A stretch of 64,000 bases of DNA from Aeromonas fluvialis. Its GTDB lineage: Bacteria > Pseudomonadota > Gammaproteobacteria > Enterobacterales > Aeromonadaceae. The position numbers were made by a program, and so were the translations under genes. Numbering within the stretch: the stretch's first letter is position 1; each line of letters begins with the position of its first letter. The stretch is from positions 1-64,000 of the forward strand of contig NZ_CDBO01000027.1 in NCBI RefSeq assembly GCF_000819885.1, read 5' to 3'. The notes below the pieces were generated by a model. The model was not told where the DNA came from, did not search any database, and saw only the letters and a program-made list of their open reading frames with translations. Positions 9,018-18,586 of the stretch are shown here, in pieces.

Positions 9018-10337
9018 ATGATGAGTACATCCCGTACCCTGCCAGAGATGGTGGGATGGGTCAGGCAGGAGGGGTTGGCGCTGAGCCTGCCCACCGACCG
9101 GCTGGCCTTTCTGATTGCAATCAAGACCCTGTCCGAAGATGAGTCGGATCTGTCTGAGGCGGCGCTGCACGATGCCTTTGGCTACGTCAGCAGCGCCTTT
9201 GGCCAGATGGACGAGACCCTCACCGGTCGCGCCAACAACGCCATCAACGACCTGATCCGCCAGCAGTTGCTGTCGCGCTTCAACACCGACATGGTGGCGG
9301 GGGAGAGCCTCTATCGCCTGTCGCGCCTTGGGATCGGCATCGTCGACTTCTTTCTCGATCAGCGTCAGGTTGACTCCATCAAGCTCTCCATTCTGCTCGA
9401 ACACCTGGCTGCCGAGCTCGACACCGCCCGCAAGGCGGCGCTCGAGACCAACACCCGCGAGCAGTGGGATGCCGAGGTGCTGCCGCGCCTCACCTTCTCG
9501 CTGGAAGAGACCCTGGGGCGGATCGATCTCACCCAGCGCGCCATGGATGAGCAGCAGAATCAGGTCAAGAGCGAGATTGCGGCCCTGCTGACCCAGAACT
9601 GGGTCGATGCCATTCACAGCTGCGAAAAGCTGCTGCACGAGACCGGCCAAACCCTGCGCGAGCTGCAAGATACCCTGGATGCTGCCGGCCACCGCCTGCA
9701 GGCGGGGCTGCTCAACATTCAGGAGGCAGCGCAGGGGCGCGACGATCTGTTCCACGTCGAGGAGCTGACCCATGCCCTACAGGGGCGGCTGGATGTGATC
9801 ACCAGCTGGGGGCAGCAGTGCATCGAGCTCTGGTCCCGCTACGATCGCCACGTCCATAAATTTATCCGCAACGCCATCGACATGGACAAGAACCGCGCCT
9901 TCAGCCAGCGGCTGCGCGACTCCATCCGCAATTTCGAGCAGCACAACTGGCAACTGCGGGTGGCCGAAGAGCCCCGTCTGCTGGAGCTGCGCGACGAGAC
10001 CATCGCCATCCACGACGAGGAGGTGACCGGTGAGGTGCCCCTCGAGATGGAGTACATGGAGATGGTGGACATCAACCAGGAACTGGCTGAGCGCATCGAG
10101 CGCCACCTGGCCCGCTACCCCGAGCAGGGGCAGCAGCTGGATCTAGCCGACGTGCTGCGGGAATACCTGCTGGATTACCCGGCTCATGCCCACTTCGATG
10201 TGGCGCGTCTTCTGATCGACCAGGCCGTGCGCCTGGGCCATGCCAGCGGTGAGCGCGAACTGCATCGCCAACCCGCATGGAAACCCATTAACCAAGCTGG
10301 ATCCAAGGTTCAGGCCTATGTCATTGATCAATACTGA
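9018..10337 (+). CDS. mukF: Chromosome partition protein MukF (kleisin)
   Basis: Kleisin subunit of the MukBEF condensin that organises and segregates the chromosome. The 439 aa begin with an N-terminal winged-helix dimerisation region ([18 protein letters not shown]), followed by a helical middle with the conserved RANNAIND and MDEQQ patches. The C-terminal winged helix that binds the MukB head contains [17 protein letters not shown] start at ATG 9018, because E. coli MukF is 440 aa and its homology begins here; the frame is open 24 codons further upstream. The stop overlaps the mukE start by 20 nt, implying translational coupling. Confidence 0.96.
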   Translation: MMSTSRTLPEMVGWVRQEGLALSLPTDRLAFLIAIKTLSEDESDLSEAALHDAFGYVSSAFGQMDETLTGRANNAINDLIRQQLLSRFNTDMVAGESLYRLSRLGIGIVDFFLDQRQVDSIKLSILLEHLAAELDTARKAALETNTREQWDAEVLPRLTFSLEETLGRIDLTQRAMDEQQNQVKSEIAALLTQNWVDAIHSCEKLLHETGQTLRELQDTLDAAGHRLQAGLLNIQEAAQGRDDLFHVEELTHALQGRLDVITSWGQQCIELWSRYDRHVHKFIRNAIDMDKNRAFSQRLRDSIRNFEQHNWQLRVAEEPRLLELRDETIAIHDEEVTGEVPLEMEYMEMVDINQELAERIERHLARYPEQGQQLDLADVLREYLLDYPAHAHFDVARLLIDQAVRLGHASGERELHRQPAWKPINQAGSKVQAYVIDQY

Positions 10338-11037
10338 GTTTCCCTTGCCGCTGCGGCTCGCAGAGGCGATTGCCAACCCCTTGTTTCCGCGCATCGACAC
10401 CGCCTTGCGCTCCGGTCGCCACATCAGTGCCGACGAGTTCGAGCAGCATTCGGCGCTGGTCGAATATCACAGCGAGCTGGAGATCTTCTACGGCCGCTAT
10501 CAGGTGGAGCTGATCAAGGCGCCGGAAGGCTTCTTCTACCTGCGTCCGCGCCCGAGCTCTGACATCGGCACCACTGTGCTCTCAGAGCTCGATATGCTGG
10601 TGGGCAAGGTGCTCTGCTACCTCTACCTGAGCCCGGATCGTCTGGCTTCGGAAGGGGTATTCGCCATGGCCGAGCTGCAAGAAGAGGTGCTGAGCCTCGC
10701 CGACGAGAAGCAGCTGCTGCGGATGGTCAACAGCCGCTCCGGTGGGACCGATCTCGACAAGAAGAAGTTGCTCGAAAAGATCCGTACCTCCATGCGCCGT
10801 CTGCGCCGCCTTGGCATGATCACCGCCCTTGGCAACGGGGATAAATTCCGGGTCAACGAATCTGTGTTCCGTTTCGCCGCCGATGTGCGTTCCGATGAAG
10901 ATCCGCGCGCCGTTCAGCTGCGGATGATCCAGGAGGGTGAAGCCATCTTCCACGACGACGAAATGCCGAGCAGCGACTCGCTCTTTGATGACATCGAGGC
11001 GGATCTCGATGAAGAACAACTGGATCTGGAGGTATAA
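10318..11037 (+). CDS. mukE: Chromosome partition protein MukE
   Basis: KITE-type winged-helix subunit that dimerises and clamps MukF in the MukBEF complex. 239 aa, close to the E. coli length. It begins inside the end of mukF (ATG at 10318, mukF stop ending at 10337), at the family N-terminus with [20 protein letters not shown]. The C-terminal third is acidic ([16 protein letters not shown]), as in relatives. mukB follows after 3 nt. Confidence 0.96.
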   Translation: MSLINTEFPLPLRLAEAIANPLFPRIDTALRSGRHISADEFEQHSALVEYHSELEIFYGRYQVELIKAPEGFFYLRPRPSSDIGTTVLSELDMLVGKVLCYLYLSPDRLASEGVFAMAELQEEVLSLADEKQLLRMVNSRSGGTDLDKKKLLEKIRTSMRRLRRLGMITALGNGDKFRVNESVFRFAADVRSDEDPRAVQLRMIQEGEAIFHDDEMPSSDSLFDDIEADLDEEQLDLEV

Positions 11038-11040
11038 CCG

Positions 11041-14000
11041 GTGCGAGGCAAGTTCAAATCCCTGACCATGGTCAACTGGAACGGCTTCTTCGCCCGGACC
11101 TTCGATCTCGACCAGTTGGTCACCACTCTTTCCGGCGGCAACGGCGCGGGCAAGTCCACCACCATGGCGGCCTTTATCGCGGCACTCATCCCCGACCAGT
11201 CCCTGCTTCACTTCCGCAATACCACGGAAGCGGGCTCCAGCAGCGCCTCCCGTGACAAGGGGCTCTACGGCAAGCTGCAGCGTGGCCACTGCTACTCCCT
11301 GCTGGAAGTGATGAACAGCCGCGAACAGCGGATCTGGGTCGGCGTCCACCTCGAGCAGGTGGCCAACCGTGACAACAAGGTCAACATCACCCCGTTTGCG
11401 CTGGTAGATGTGCCGGAGAATCTGGCACCGACCGATCTGCTGCTGGAGAAGCTCGATGGCGGCAAGGGGCGGGTACGCGCCTTTACCGACCTGAAAGGGG
11501 CGGCCGCCGAGCTGGGGGCGCTGAAAGTCGCCAAATTCAATACGGTGACCGACTATCACAACTTCATGTTCGAATTCGGCATCACCCCGAAGAAGCTGCG
11601 TGATCAAAAAGATCGCGGCAAGTTCTATCGCCTGATCGAAGCCTCTCTCTACGGCGGTATCTCCTCGTCCATCAGCCGTTCCCTGCGCGAATACCTGCTG
11701 CCGGAGAACTCCGGGGTGCGCAAGGCGTTTGCAGACATGGAGGCGGCCATCTATGAAAACCGCCGCACGCTGGAAGCCATCAAGGAGACCCAGGGTCAGC
11801 GGGATCTGTTCAAGAACCTGATCACCGAGACCACCCACTATGTGGCGGCGGACTATGTGCGCAACGCCGCCGAGAAGAGCCGCCTCTCCGAGCTGGCCCT
11901 CAAGGCGCGTCAGGAGCTGGCCGACAAGCGCCGCATTCTGGCCGAAGAGAAGCAGCGCGCCATCTATCTGGCCGACGAGGTGGAGCAGCTCACCAACCGC
12001 GAGAAACTGCTGACCGACGAGCTGGAGTCTGCCTCCGAGCATCTGGCCAAGGTGATGGCGGCGGTCAGCTTGCAGAAGAAGATCGAGATGTACCGCGCCG
12101 ATCTGGCGGATCTCTCTGACAAACTCGAACAGCAGCAGGCTGTGGTGGAGGAGATCCACGGCCAGCTGCTGGAAGTGGAAGAGCGCAAGGAGCTGGCGCA
12201 GGCAGAAGTCGACAGCCTCAAGACCCAGCTGGCCGACTACCAGCAGGCGCTCGATATCCAGCAGACCCGTGCCATCCAGTATCGTCAGGCGGTGCAGGCC
12301 CTCGATGCTGCCCGCGAGCAGTGCGAGCTGCCGGGGCTCACCGCCGAACAGGCGAGCGACACCCTGCACCAGTTCCGCGCAGCCGAGCAGAGCCTCACCA
12401 GCCGGGTGCTGGGGGCCGAGCAACAGCTGGCACTGGCCAAGGCGGCAGTGGCCGAGCACGAAGCGGCGCTAGCGCTGCTGCTCAGCATCGCTCCGGAAAC
12501 AGTGCGCGAGGCCGCCTGGCCTACCGCGCAGGCGCTGCTCAAGCGTCATATCGAAGACAAGGCTCGCATTGCCCAGGGGCAGGGGCTGCGCGCCGCGCTG
12601 GCTCGCCTCGAGAAAGAGAGCGAGAGCCAGAAGAGTCTCTTCAAGCTGCGTGACGAGCTGCAGCAGGCCTCTGGCCAGCTGATTGCCAGCAGCGATGAGC
12701 TGGAGATTTTCCTTGAAGCCCAGCGCACCCGTCAGGAGGAGCTCTCCGAGCAGCAGGCAGAGGTGAACCAGCGCCGCGCCAGCCTCGAGCATCAGGGCAC
12801 CCAGTTGGGCCGTGATATTGCGGAACTCACCAAGTTGGCTCCACGCTGGCTCAAATCCTTTGAAAAGCTCGAGCAGTTGCGCGAGCAGAGCGGTCTGCCG
12901 CTCGCCACCGCCGAAGAGCTTTCGGCCGGTATGCAGACAGTGCTCGATAAGGAGCGCGAGTTCGAGCAGGAGAGCAACCGCATCGCGGCGCAGAAACAGG
13001 CGCTGGAGCTGCAAATTCGCAACCTGCAGCTGGGGGCAGGCGAGGCGGATCCCCGTCTTGCCCGCATCGCCGAGCAGGTGGGGGGCGTGCTGCTCTCCGA
13101 TGTCTATGACGACATCTCCATCGATGATGCCCCTTACTACTCGGCACTCTATGGCCCGGCTCGCAGCGCTTTGGTGGTGCTTGACCTTGAGGGCGCCATC
13201 GAGCGGCTGAAAAAGCTGGAAGATTGCCCGGAAGATATCTACCTAATTCAGGGCAACCCCGACTCCTTTGACGAGGATCTGGTGGAAGCGGACGAGCTGG
13301 GGGACGCCGTGCTGGTGCGCACCAGCAAGCGTCAGGTGCGCTTCTCCCGCTATCCCGAGCTGCCGCTGTTTGGTCGCGCCGCCCGTGAAAAGCGGATCGA
13401 GCAACTCGACCTTGAACGCGAAGGGCTCATCGAGAGTTACGCCAAGGCCGCTTTCGAGCAGCAGAAGTACCACCGCCTCTACGGTCACTTCCGCGACTTT
13501 ATCGGTCAGCATCTGGATATCGCCTTCCGCCCCGACCCGGAAGCCGAAGTGCAGGCCAAGCAGGCCGAACTGCGCGCGCTGCAAGGAGCCATCGGCGAGT
13601 GCGACAAGCAGCTGAGTGATGCCAAAGCGGCGGCCGCCCAGCTGACCCGTCATATCCAGCTGGTGCAGGGAATGCTGCCCTTTGCCCACCTGTTTGCCGA
13701 GACAGAGCTGGCGGCTCGCCTCGAGGCGGCTCACGCCGATGTGGAAGCCCTGAAACAGGCCGAAGCCTTTATCGCCAAGCACGGCAAGTCGCTGGAAAAA
13801 CTGGAAACCATGGTGCAGGTGTTGCGTCAGGATCCGCAGGATCTTGCGGCGCTGCAGGCTGCCTATGATGAGGTGAGCGACCTGCTGGCCGAGCAGAAAC
13901 GCCGTTGCTACGCCCTCGATCAGCTGGTGGCGCGTCTACCGCACTTTGCCTATCAGGATGCACAAGATCTGCTGGGCAAAGCCTCCGAGATGAGCGAGCG

Positions 14001-15468
14001 GCTCAAAGAGAAGCTCAAGGCGGCCGAGCTGGCAGCCCGCACCGCTGGCGAGCAGCACAAGCAGATTGCCCTGCGTCACACCGAGGCGTTGCAGCTGCGT
14101 ACCGCCCTCAACTCCAGCGTCGAGGCCAAGCGCCAGACCCTGACCGAGTTCGAGCAGGAGCTGGCGGCCATGGGGCTGACCCTCTCTGACGATATGGAAG
14201 AGAAGGCGCGCGCCCACAAGAAAGAGATTGAAGAGCTGCTGATCCGCACCCGTTCCCGTCGCACCAGCGCCGAGGCCCAGTTGCAGGTCACCAAGCGCGA
14301 GATCGAATCCCTTGGCGGCCGTCTCAAGCTGGAAGGCAAGGATTACTACAGCGCCCGTAAATCACTGGTGGGTCACAAGGCGAGCTGGTCACGGGTGGTG
14401 CGACTGGCGCGGGAGACCGATGTCGAGAAGCGCCTCAACAAGCGTGAGCTGGCGTATCTTGACAGCGACGAGCTGCGCTCTATGTCAGACAAGGCCCTTG
14501 GCGCCCTGCGGGTAGCGGTGGCCCACGACGAAGCTCTGCGCGATGCGCTGCGTCTTTCCGAGGGCAACCGCAGCACCGAGCAGAAGGTCGCCTTCTACGT
14601 GCAGGTTTACCGTTACCTCAAGGATCGCATCCGCAACGACATCATCCGCTCCGATGATCCGGTGGAAGCGATCGAGGAGATGGAGATCGAGCTGGCGCGT
14701 CTGGCTGACGAGCTCAAGCAGCGGGAAACCCATCTGTCGCTCTCCTCCCACGAGGTGGCGGCCAAGATCACCAACATCATCCGTCGCGAGCAGAACCGCA
14801 TCCGGGTGCTCAACCAGGGTTTGCAGAACATCGCCTTCGGTCTGGTGCGCGGGGTGCGCCTCAACGTCAATATCCGCGAGGCCCATACCCGTCTGCTGAC
14901 GGCGCTGGCCGACCAAACTGCCATGCACAACGATCTGTTCGCCGACAAGGAGCTCAGCTTCTCCGAGGCGATGGCCAAGCTGTTCCAGCGCCTGAATCCG
15001 CAGATCGAGCAGGGGGATCGCAGCTATCAGGTGATGGGCGACGTGCTGCTCGACTATCGCAACTACCTGGAGCTGGAGATCGAGGTGCAGCGCGGGGCTG
15101 ACGGCTGGCTGCGGGCCGAGAGCGGCGCGCTCTCCACCGGCGAGGCGATCGGTACCGGTCAGGCCATCCTCTTGATGGTGCTGATCAGCTGGGAGGAGGA
15201 GTCCCGCCGGCTGCGCGGCAAGGACATCGCACCCTGCCGTCTGTTGTTCCTCGACGAAGCGGCCCGTCTGGATGGCAAATCCATCGCCACCCTGTTCGAG
15301 CTGTGCGAGCGGCAGGATATGCAGCTGCTTATCGCGGCGCCCGAGAACATCAGCCCGGAGAAGGGCACCACCTACAAGCTCATCCGCAAGGTGCAGGGCA
15401 AGCACGAGCACGTGCATGTGGTGGGCCTGCGTGGCTTCGGCTTTGCCGACGACAAGCTGATTGCCTGA
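11041..15468 (+). CDS. mukB: Chromosome partition protein MukB (SMC-like ATPase)
   Basis: The 1475-aa motor of the MukBEF condensin. The head's Walker A is GNGAGKST (about 33-40); the signature LSTGEAIGTG (near 1364) and Walker B LLFLDEAARLD (about 1400-1410) lie at the other end of two long coiled-coil arms. The central hinge is seen at about 680-790 (GGVLLSDVYDDISIDDAPYY, then PELPLFGRAAREKRIE). Coiled coil fills about 270-640 and 800-1300. It starts with GTG, 3 nt after mukE, and ends at a strong terminator, so it closes the operon. Full length, no lesions seen. Confidence 0.97.
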   Translation: MRGKFKSLTMVNWNGFFARTFDLDQLVTTLSGGNGAGKSTTMAAFIAALIPDQSLLHFRNTTEAGSSSASRDKGLYGKLQRGHCYSLLEVMNSREQRIWVGVHLEQVANRDNKVNITPFALVDVPENLAPTDLLLEKLDGGKGRVRAFTDLKGAAAELGALKVAKFNTVTDYHNFMFEFGITPKKLRDQKDRGKFYRLIEASLYGGISSSISRSLREYLLPENSGVRKAFADMEAAIYENRRTLEAIKETQGQRDLFKNLITETTHYVAADYVRNAAEKSRLSELALKARQELADKRRILAEEKQRAIYLADEVEQLTNREKLLTDELESASEHLAKVMAAVSLQKKIEMYRADLADLSDKLEQQQAVVEEIHGQLLEVEERKELAQAEVDSLKTQLADYQQALDIQQTRAIQYRQAVQALDAAREQCELPGLTAEQASDTLHQFRAAEQSLTSRVLGAEQQLALAKAAVAEHEAALALLLSIAPETVREAAWPTAQALLKRHIEDKARIAQGQGLRAALARLEKESESQKSLFKLRDELQQASGQLIASSDELEIFLEAQRTRQEELSEQQAEVNQRRASLEHQGTQLGRDIAELTKLAPRWLKSFEKLEQLREQSGLPLATAEELSAGMQTVLDKEREFEQESNRIAAQKQALELQIRNLQLGAGEADPRLARIAEQVGGVLLSDVYDDISIDDAPYYSALYGPARSALVVLDLEGAIERLKKLEDCPEDIYLIQGNPDSFDEDLVEADELGDAVLVRTSKRQVRFSRYPELPLFGRAAREKRIEQLDLEREGLIESYAKAAFEQQKYHRLYGHFRDFIGQHLDIAFRPDPEAEVQAKQAELRALQGAIGECDKQLSDAKAAAAQLTRHIQLVQGMLPFAHLFAETELAARLEAAHADVEALKQAEAFIAKHGKSLEKLETMVQVLRQDPQDLAALQAAYDEVSDLLAEQKRRCYALDQLVARLPHFAYQDAQDLLGKASEMSERLKEKLKAAELAARTAGEQHKQIALRHTEALQLRTALNSSVEAKRQTLTEFEQELAAMGLTLSDDMEEKARAHKKEIEELLIRTRSRRTSAEAQLQVTKREIESLGGRLKLEGKDYYSARKSLVGHKASWSRVVRLARETDVEKRLNKRELAYLDSDELRSMSDKALGALRVAVAHDEALRDALRLSEGNRSTEQKVAFYVQVYRYLKDRIRNDIIRSDDPVEAIEEMEIELARLADELKQRETHLSLSSHEVAAKITNIIRREQNRIRVLNQGLQNIAFGLVRGVRLNVNIREAHTRLLTALADQTAMHNDLFADKELSFSEAMAKLFQRLNPQIEQGDRSYQVMGDVLLDYRNYLELEIEVQRGADGWLRAESGALSTGEAIGTGQAILLMVLISWEEESRRLRGKDIAPCRLLFLDEAARLDGKSIATLFELCERQDMQLLIAAPENISPEKGTTYKLIRKVQGKHEHVHVVGLRGFGFADDKLIA

Positions 15469-15512
15469 GAAGTCTCTGGCCCATCCGACACGGGATGACC
15501 GGTAACTAGTTG

Positions 15513-15538
15513 AAAGGGAGGCATTTGCCTCCCTTTTT
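15513..15538. terminator. Terminator of the cmoM-mukFEB operon
   Basis: AAAGGGAGGC-ATTT-GCCTCCCTTT followed by more T residues, 45 nt after mukB. The symmetric A/T flanks make it potentially bidirectional. Confidence 0.9.
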
Positions 15539-15688
15539 ACATGGAAGATATGGCAAAGTAGCCGCACCATCGCTGCGGCCTGACAATAAGGCGAGAAGTT
15601 GCTTGCGAACATGCCGCCAGTGTCACCGGCCGCATCGAAGATGCAAAAATAGCGCAGAGTGGAAAGAAGAAGAGAGGAGAGGGGAAAG

Positions 15689-16075
15689 GTGCAACATATC
15701 CAGAAAGGGCTGCTGTTATCTCTTTGCCTGCTGCTGGCGGCCTGTAGCAGCCGTTATGACGAGAGCCACGGCGGCAGCTGGCGCGGCTATAGCGAAACCG
15801 GCTATGCCAGCTATTATGCCGACCGCTATCACGGCAAAAAGACCGCCAGCGGCGAGTTATATCGTAACAACCTCAATAGCGCCGCCCATATGGAATTGCC
15901 CTTTGGCGCCATGGTGCGGGTCACCAACCTCGCCAACGGCAAGAGTGTAGTGGTCAAGGTCAATGACCGCGGCGCCTTTAAAAGCGGGCGTATTATCGAT
16001 CTCTCCAAATCCGCCTTCGGCTCCATCGCCAATATTCGTGATGGCATTATCAAGGTAAAGGTTGAGGTTCTTTAG
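15689..16075 (+). CDS. Short RlpA-like double-psi beta-barrel lipoprotein
   Basis: 128 aa: a lipoprotein signal with lipobox LAAC (Cys19), then one RlpA-type double-psi beta-barrel (ASYYADRYHGKKTASGELY and the conserved VKVNDRGAF). Canonical RlpA is a lytic transglycosylase acting on denuded septal glycan and carries an extra SPOR domain; this protein has the barrel only. I use the GTG at 15689 because AGGGGAAAG sits just before it and the signal peptide then starts cleanly; an ATG 10 codons upstream would add a charged extension (RREERGK). It probably sits in the outer membrane. Enzymatic activity is inferred. Confidence 0.85.
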   Translation: MQHIQKGLLLSLCLLLAACSSRYDESHGGSWRGYSETGYASYYADRYHGKKTASGELYRNNLNSAAHMELPFGAMVRVTNLANGKSVVVKVNDRGAFKSGRIIDLSKSAFGSIANIRDGIIKVKVEVL

Positions 16076-16171
16076 TTTGATGACCAGAGCGTGAGATCGC
16101 CAGATGGTAGAAGCACTGCATTATATGCATGATTAGAATTGACAATTAATTATTGAATTTGAGGCCATCAT

Positions 16172-16669
16172 ATGGAAGTGAGAGAAGTCTGTGTATCTGA
16201 TGCGCATAATATATTGGCGTTAATGAACCGACTCGACAGTGAAACAACCTTTATGCTCTATGAACCGGGAGAGCGAACTACGACAGAGGTTGAGCAAGCT
16301 CAAATATTGGCTTCGTTTGTCGATGCAAACAACAAAGTCATGCTGGTACTGGCAGAGCACGATGAGATTGCAGGCTTTATTGTCGGCATTGGTCAACCAG
16401 CAAATCGCAATAAACATGTCTTGTATTGTGTTATCGGTATTCAACAATCTACAACCGGACAGGGATTTGGTAAAAAGTTGTTTTCTGCGCTGGAAGAGTG
16501 GGCAACAGCGCGGGCTTTTACCCGTATGGAGTTAAATGTCATGTGTCATAATGTCCGAGCTTGTGCTCTTTATCACGCTTGTGGTTTTGAGGTCGAGGGA
16601 ATAAAGCGAAACTCGATGAAAGTTGATGGTGAATATGTTGATGAATACTTAATGGCTAAGCTGATTTAA
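16172..16669 (+). CDS. GNAT family N-acetyltransferase
   Basis: 165-aa cytoplasmic acetyl-CoA-dependent acetyltransferase. The acetyl-CoA pyrophosphate loop is visible as QSTTGQGFGKKLF (Q-x-x-G-x-G pattern), followed by LNVMCHNVRACALYHACGFEVEG, the usual 'N-x-x-A-x-x-L-Y' helix. Resembles the ribosomal-protein/antibiotic acetyltransferase group, but the substrate cannot be told. Upstream and codon composition are AT-richer than the flanking muk and def genes, suggesting acquisition with the next two genes. Confidence 0.85.
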   Translation: MEVREVCVSDAHNILALMNRLDSETTFMLYEPGERTTTEVEQAQILASFVDANNKVMLVLAEHDEIAGFIVGIGQPANRNKHVLYCVIGIQQSTTGQGFGKKLFSALEEWATARAFTRMELNVMCHNVRACALYHACGFEVEGIKRNSMKVDGEYVDEYLMAKLI

Positions 16670-16787
16670 GTTATGTCACAATTTAGAGTTTTGATTACCT
16701 TTCTTCGTGAAAAATTAGCATGGTATATTACCATGCAATGGTTATTAAAGTGTTTTGTGGCAAATGTTAGTTCATGCTGATTACAGG

Positions 16788-17413
16788 ATGGATAGAGTGA
16801 ACTCAGAAAGGAAGCGAAATTCAAAAGTAATTCTATTTTTGTGTAATGGGGTTGAAGAGTATGAGGCATCAGTATTTACAGATGCCTTTGGTTGGACGAC
16901 AACTTATGGCCTTGAGCCCATACAGTTAACTACAGTTGGTTTTCACCAACGAATTAAATGTGCATGGAATTTTACGATCGAACCGGAATGTCTGCTTGAT
17001 GAAATAGATATCGAAGAGTTTGATGCCCTAGTAATACCGGGAGGTATGAGCCGTGCAGGCTTTTATGATGATGCGTATGACCCAAGGCTATTGGCATGGA
17101 TTAAAGATTTTGATGCCAAGGGAAAAGTTGTTGCTTCGGTGTGCGTGGGGGCATTGCCTATTGCCAAAGTGGTGTGCTAAGTGGTCGCAATGGTACGACT
17201 TATCATCTGAGTCAGAAACGGCAACAACAGATGCAAGAGTATGGTGTACAGGTACTGAATCAACCTATCGTTATCGATGGAAATATTATCACTTCACGTA
17301 GCCCGTCCACTGCAATGAACGTTGCGTTTCTTGTCGTGGAGATGCTTACCTCAAAAGCCAATCTGGAGAGAATTAAAGAGGGGATGGGGTTTCTCGACGG
17401 TGGTATCTGCTAA
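16788..17413 (+). pseudogene. DJ-1/PfpI family gene with a single-base frameshift
   Basis: The first reading frame (start ATG 16788 or GTG 16797, ending at the TAA at about 17180) gives VILFLCNGVEEYEASVF..., ...FDALVIPGGMSRAGF and the nucleophile elbow ASVCVGALPIA. It is then thrown out of frame. The neighbouring frame resumes at once with SGVLSGRNGTTYHLS... and runs to 17413. Joining them needs one extra A in the AAA at about 17166-17169, giving IAKSGVLSGRNG, a normal DJ-1/PfpI sequence. So this is one gene of about 200 codons with a 1-nt loss in a short A-run: a recent pseudogene, a sequencing error, or a slippage site. The intact protein would be a DJ-1/PfpI glutamine-amidotransferase-like protein (chaperone, glyoxalase or protease-like); its role is unknown. 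Confidence 0.85.
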
Positions 17414-17551
17414 ATGTACGAGTTCTTGTTGAAGTAAAAATAGCTTGGTGCTTTATATTGAGTGCTCAGGGTAGATCTTTGTGGCTATCAGTATGTCTTA
17501 ATAATTTATCAGTTTGTTTATTTTTTCAATATGGCTTGAGCAGGGAATGAG

Positions 17552-18034
17552 ATGGATATTGAGCTGATTAATGTGCCGCAAAGTGAATTTGAGCTGGTCT
17601 TTACTGCCGTGAAACAGGGGATTTTTCCCTATGTTGAGTCGCTCTTTGGCTGGGATGACCAATTTCAACGCGAGCGACTAACCAGCTCATATCGGCCGCA
17701 ATGGTTTTCGTGGATCCTGCATGGGGGAGAACGCATTGGTCTGTTATGTAGCAAGCCATATGAGGATGCCCAGCATGTTCATCTGCTGATTATTTTCCCT
17801 CAGTATCAAGGGCGGCAGCTTGGCGCTGCCGTGATGGAACGGCTTCATCAGGAGGCTGAGTGTGAGGGCAAATGCCGAGTCACCTTGTCCAGCTTCACAG
17901 AGAATCATAGGGCGATACGGTTTTATGAGCGCCTTGGTTACAACGTGGTCCAAGAGGATCAGGCGTTTGTCTCCATGTCCCGGCCGTTGGGCTGTGACCT
18001 CGGATTGAAAAAAGTGGTTAATGAAGAGTTGTGA
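17552..18034 (+). CDS. GNAT family N-acetyltransferase, coupled to a deformylase
   Basis: 160-aa acetyltransferase. The acetyl-CoA loop is QYQGRQLGAAVM, followed by the SSFTENHRAIRFYERLGY helix typical of the fold. The stop codon TGA shares its last base with the ATG of the following peptide deformylase gene, so the two are almost certainly cotranslated. Substrate unknown. Preceded by an AT-rich intergenic stretch (17414-17551) that probably holds its promoter. Confidence 0.87.
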   Translation: MDIELINVPQSEFELVFTAVKQGIFPYVESLFGWDDQFQRERLTSSYRPQWFSWILHGGERIGLLCSKPYEDAQHVHLLIIFPQYQGRQLGAAVMERLHQEAECEGKCRVTLSSFTENHRAIRFYERLGYNVVQEDQAFVSMSRPLGCDLGLKKVVNEEL

Positions 18035-18537
18035 TGGCGATTTTGAATATTTTGACGGCTCCCGACCCAAGGTTGAGGCTCAAGGCCGAGCGAGTTGAGG
18101 ATATCGCTGTCGTACAGGGGCTGATTGATGACATGCTGGAGACCCTGTATGCGACGGAGAACGGGATTGGTTTGGCCGCTACTCAAGTCGGGCGTAAAGA
18201 GGCCGTCGTTATTATCGACTTGTCCGAGAGCAGGGATCAGCCGCTGGTTTTGATTAATCCACAACTGATAAGCGGTACTGACAAGGTGCTTGGACAAGAG
18301 GGATGTCTCTCCGTGCCGGATTATTACGCGGATGTCGAGCGTTACAGCTCGGTGGTGGTATCTGCACTGGATCGAAAAGGCAATCCGATCACCATCGAGA
18401 GCAGCGATTTTTTGGCCATTGTCATGCAGCATGAAATTGATCATCTGGATGGCAACCTGTTCATTGATTACCTGTCACCGCTCAAGCGGCAGATGGCACT
18501 CAAACGAGTTAAAAAATCTCTGAAGTCCGCCAGCTAA
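18034..18537 (+). CDS. Peptide deformylase (second, non-canonical locus)
   Basis: 167-aa Fe2+/Zn2+ hydrolase that removes the formyl group from nascent N-terminal Met. All three motifs are present: GIGLAATQ (44-51), EGCLS with Cys91, and QHEIDH with His133, Glu134 and His137. The usual def gene lies beside fmt, which is absent here, so this is likely a paralogue. Translation starts at ATG 18034, overlapping the stop of the GNAT gene by 1 nt, with GAAGAG as ribosome site; a GTG one codon earlier is possible. Pairing a deformylase with an acetyltransferase suggests successive N-terminal processing, which is speculation. Confidence 0.92.
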   Translation: MAILNILTAPDPRLRLKAERVEDIAVVQGLIDDMLETLYATENGIGLAATQVGRKEAVVIIDLSESRDQPLVLINPQLISGTDKVLGQEGCLSVPDYYADVERYSSVVVSALDRKGNPITIESSDFLAIVMQHEIDHLDGNLFIDYLSPLKRQMALKRVKKSLKSAS

Positions 18538-18586
18538 TGTCTGCGGATAGTGGCTGGCCGTTTTAGTTATGTGGGGAGCAGGCAGA

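Noticed and set aside
10582-12459. 625-codon frame antisense to mukE/mukB
   Set aside because: Shadow of the coding strand, Leu/Gln-rich with no motif; mukB is intact on the other strand.
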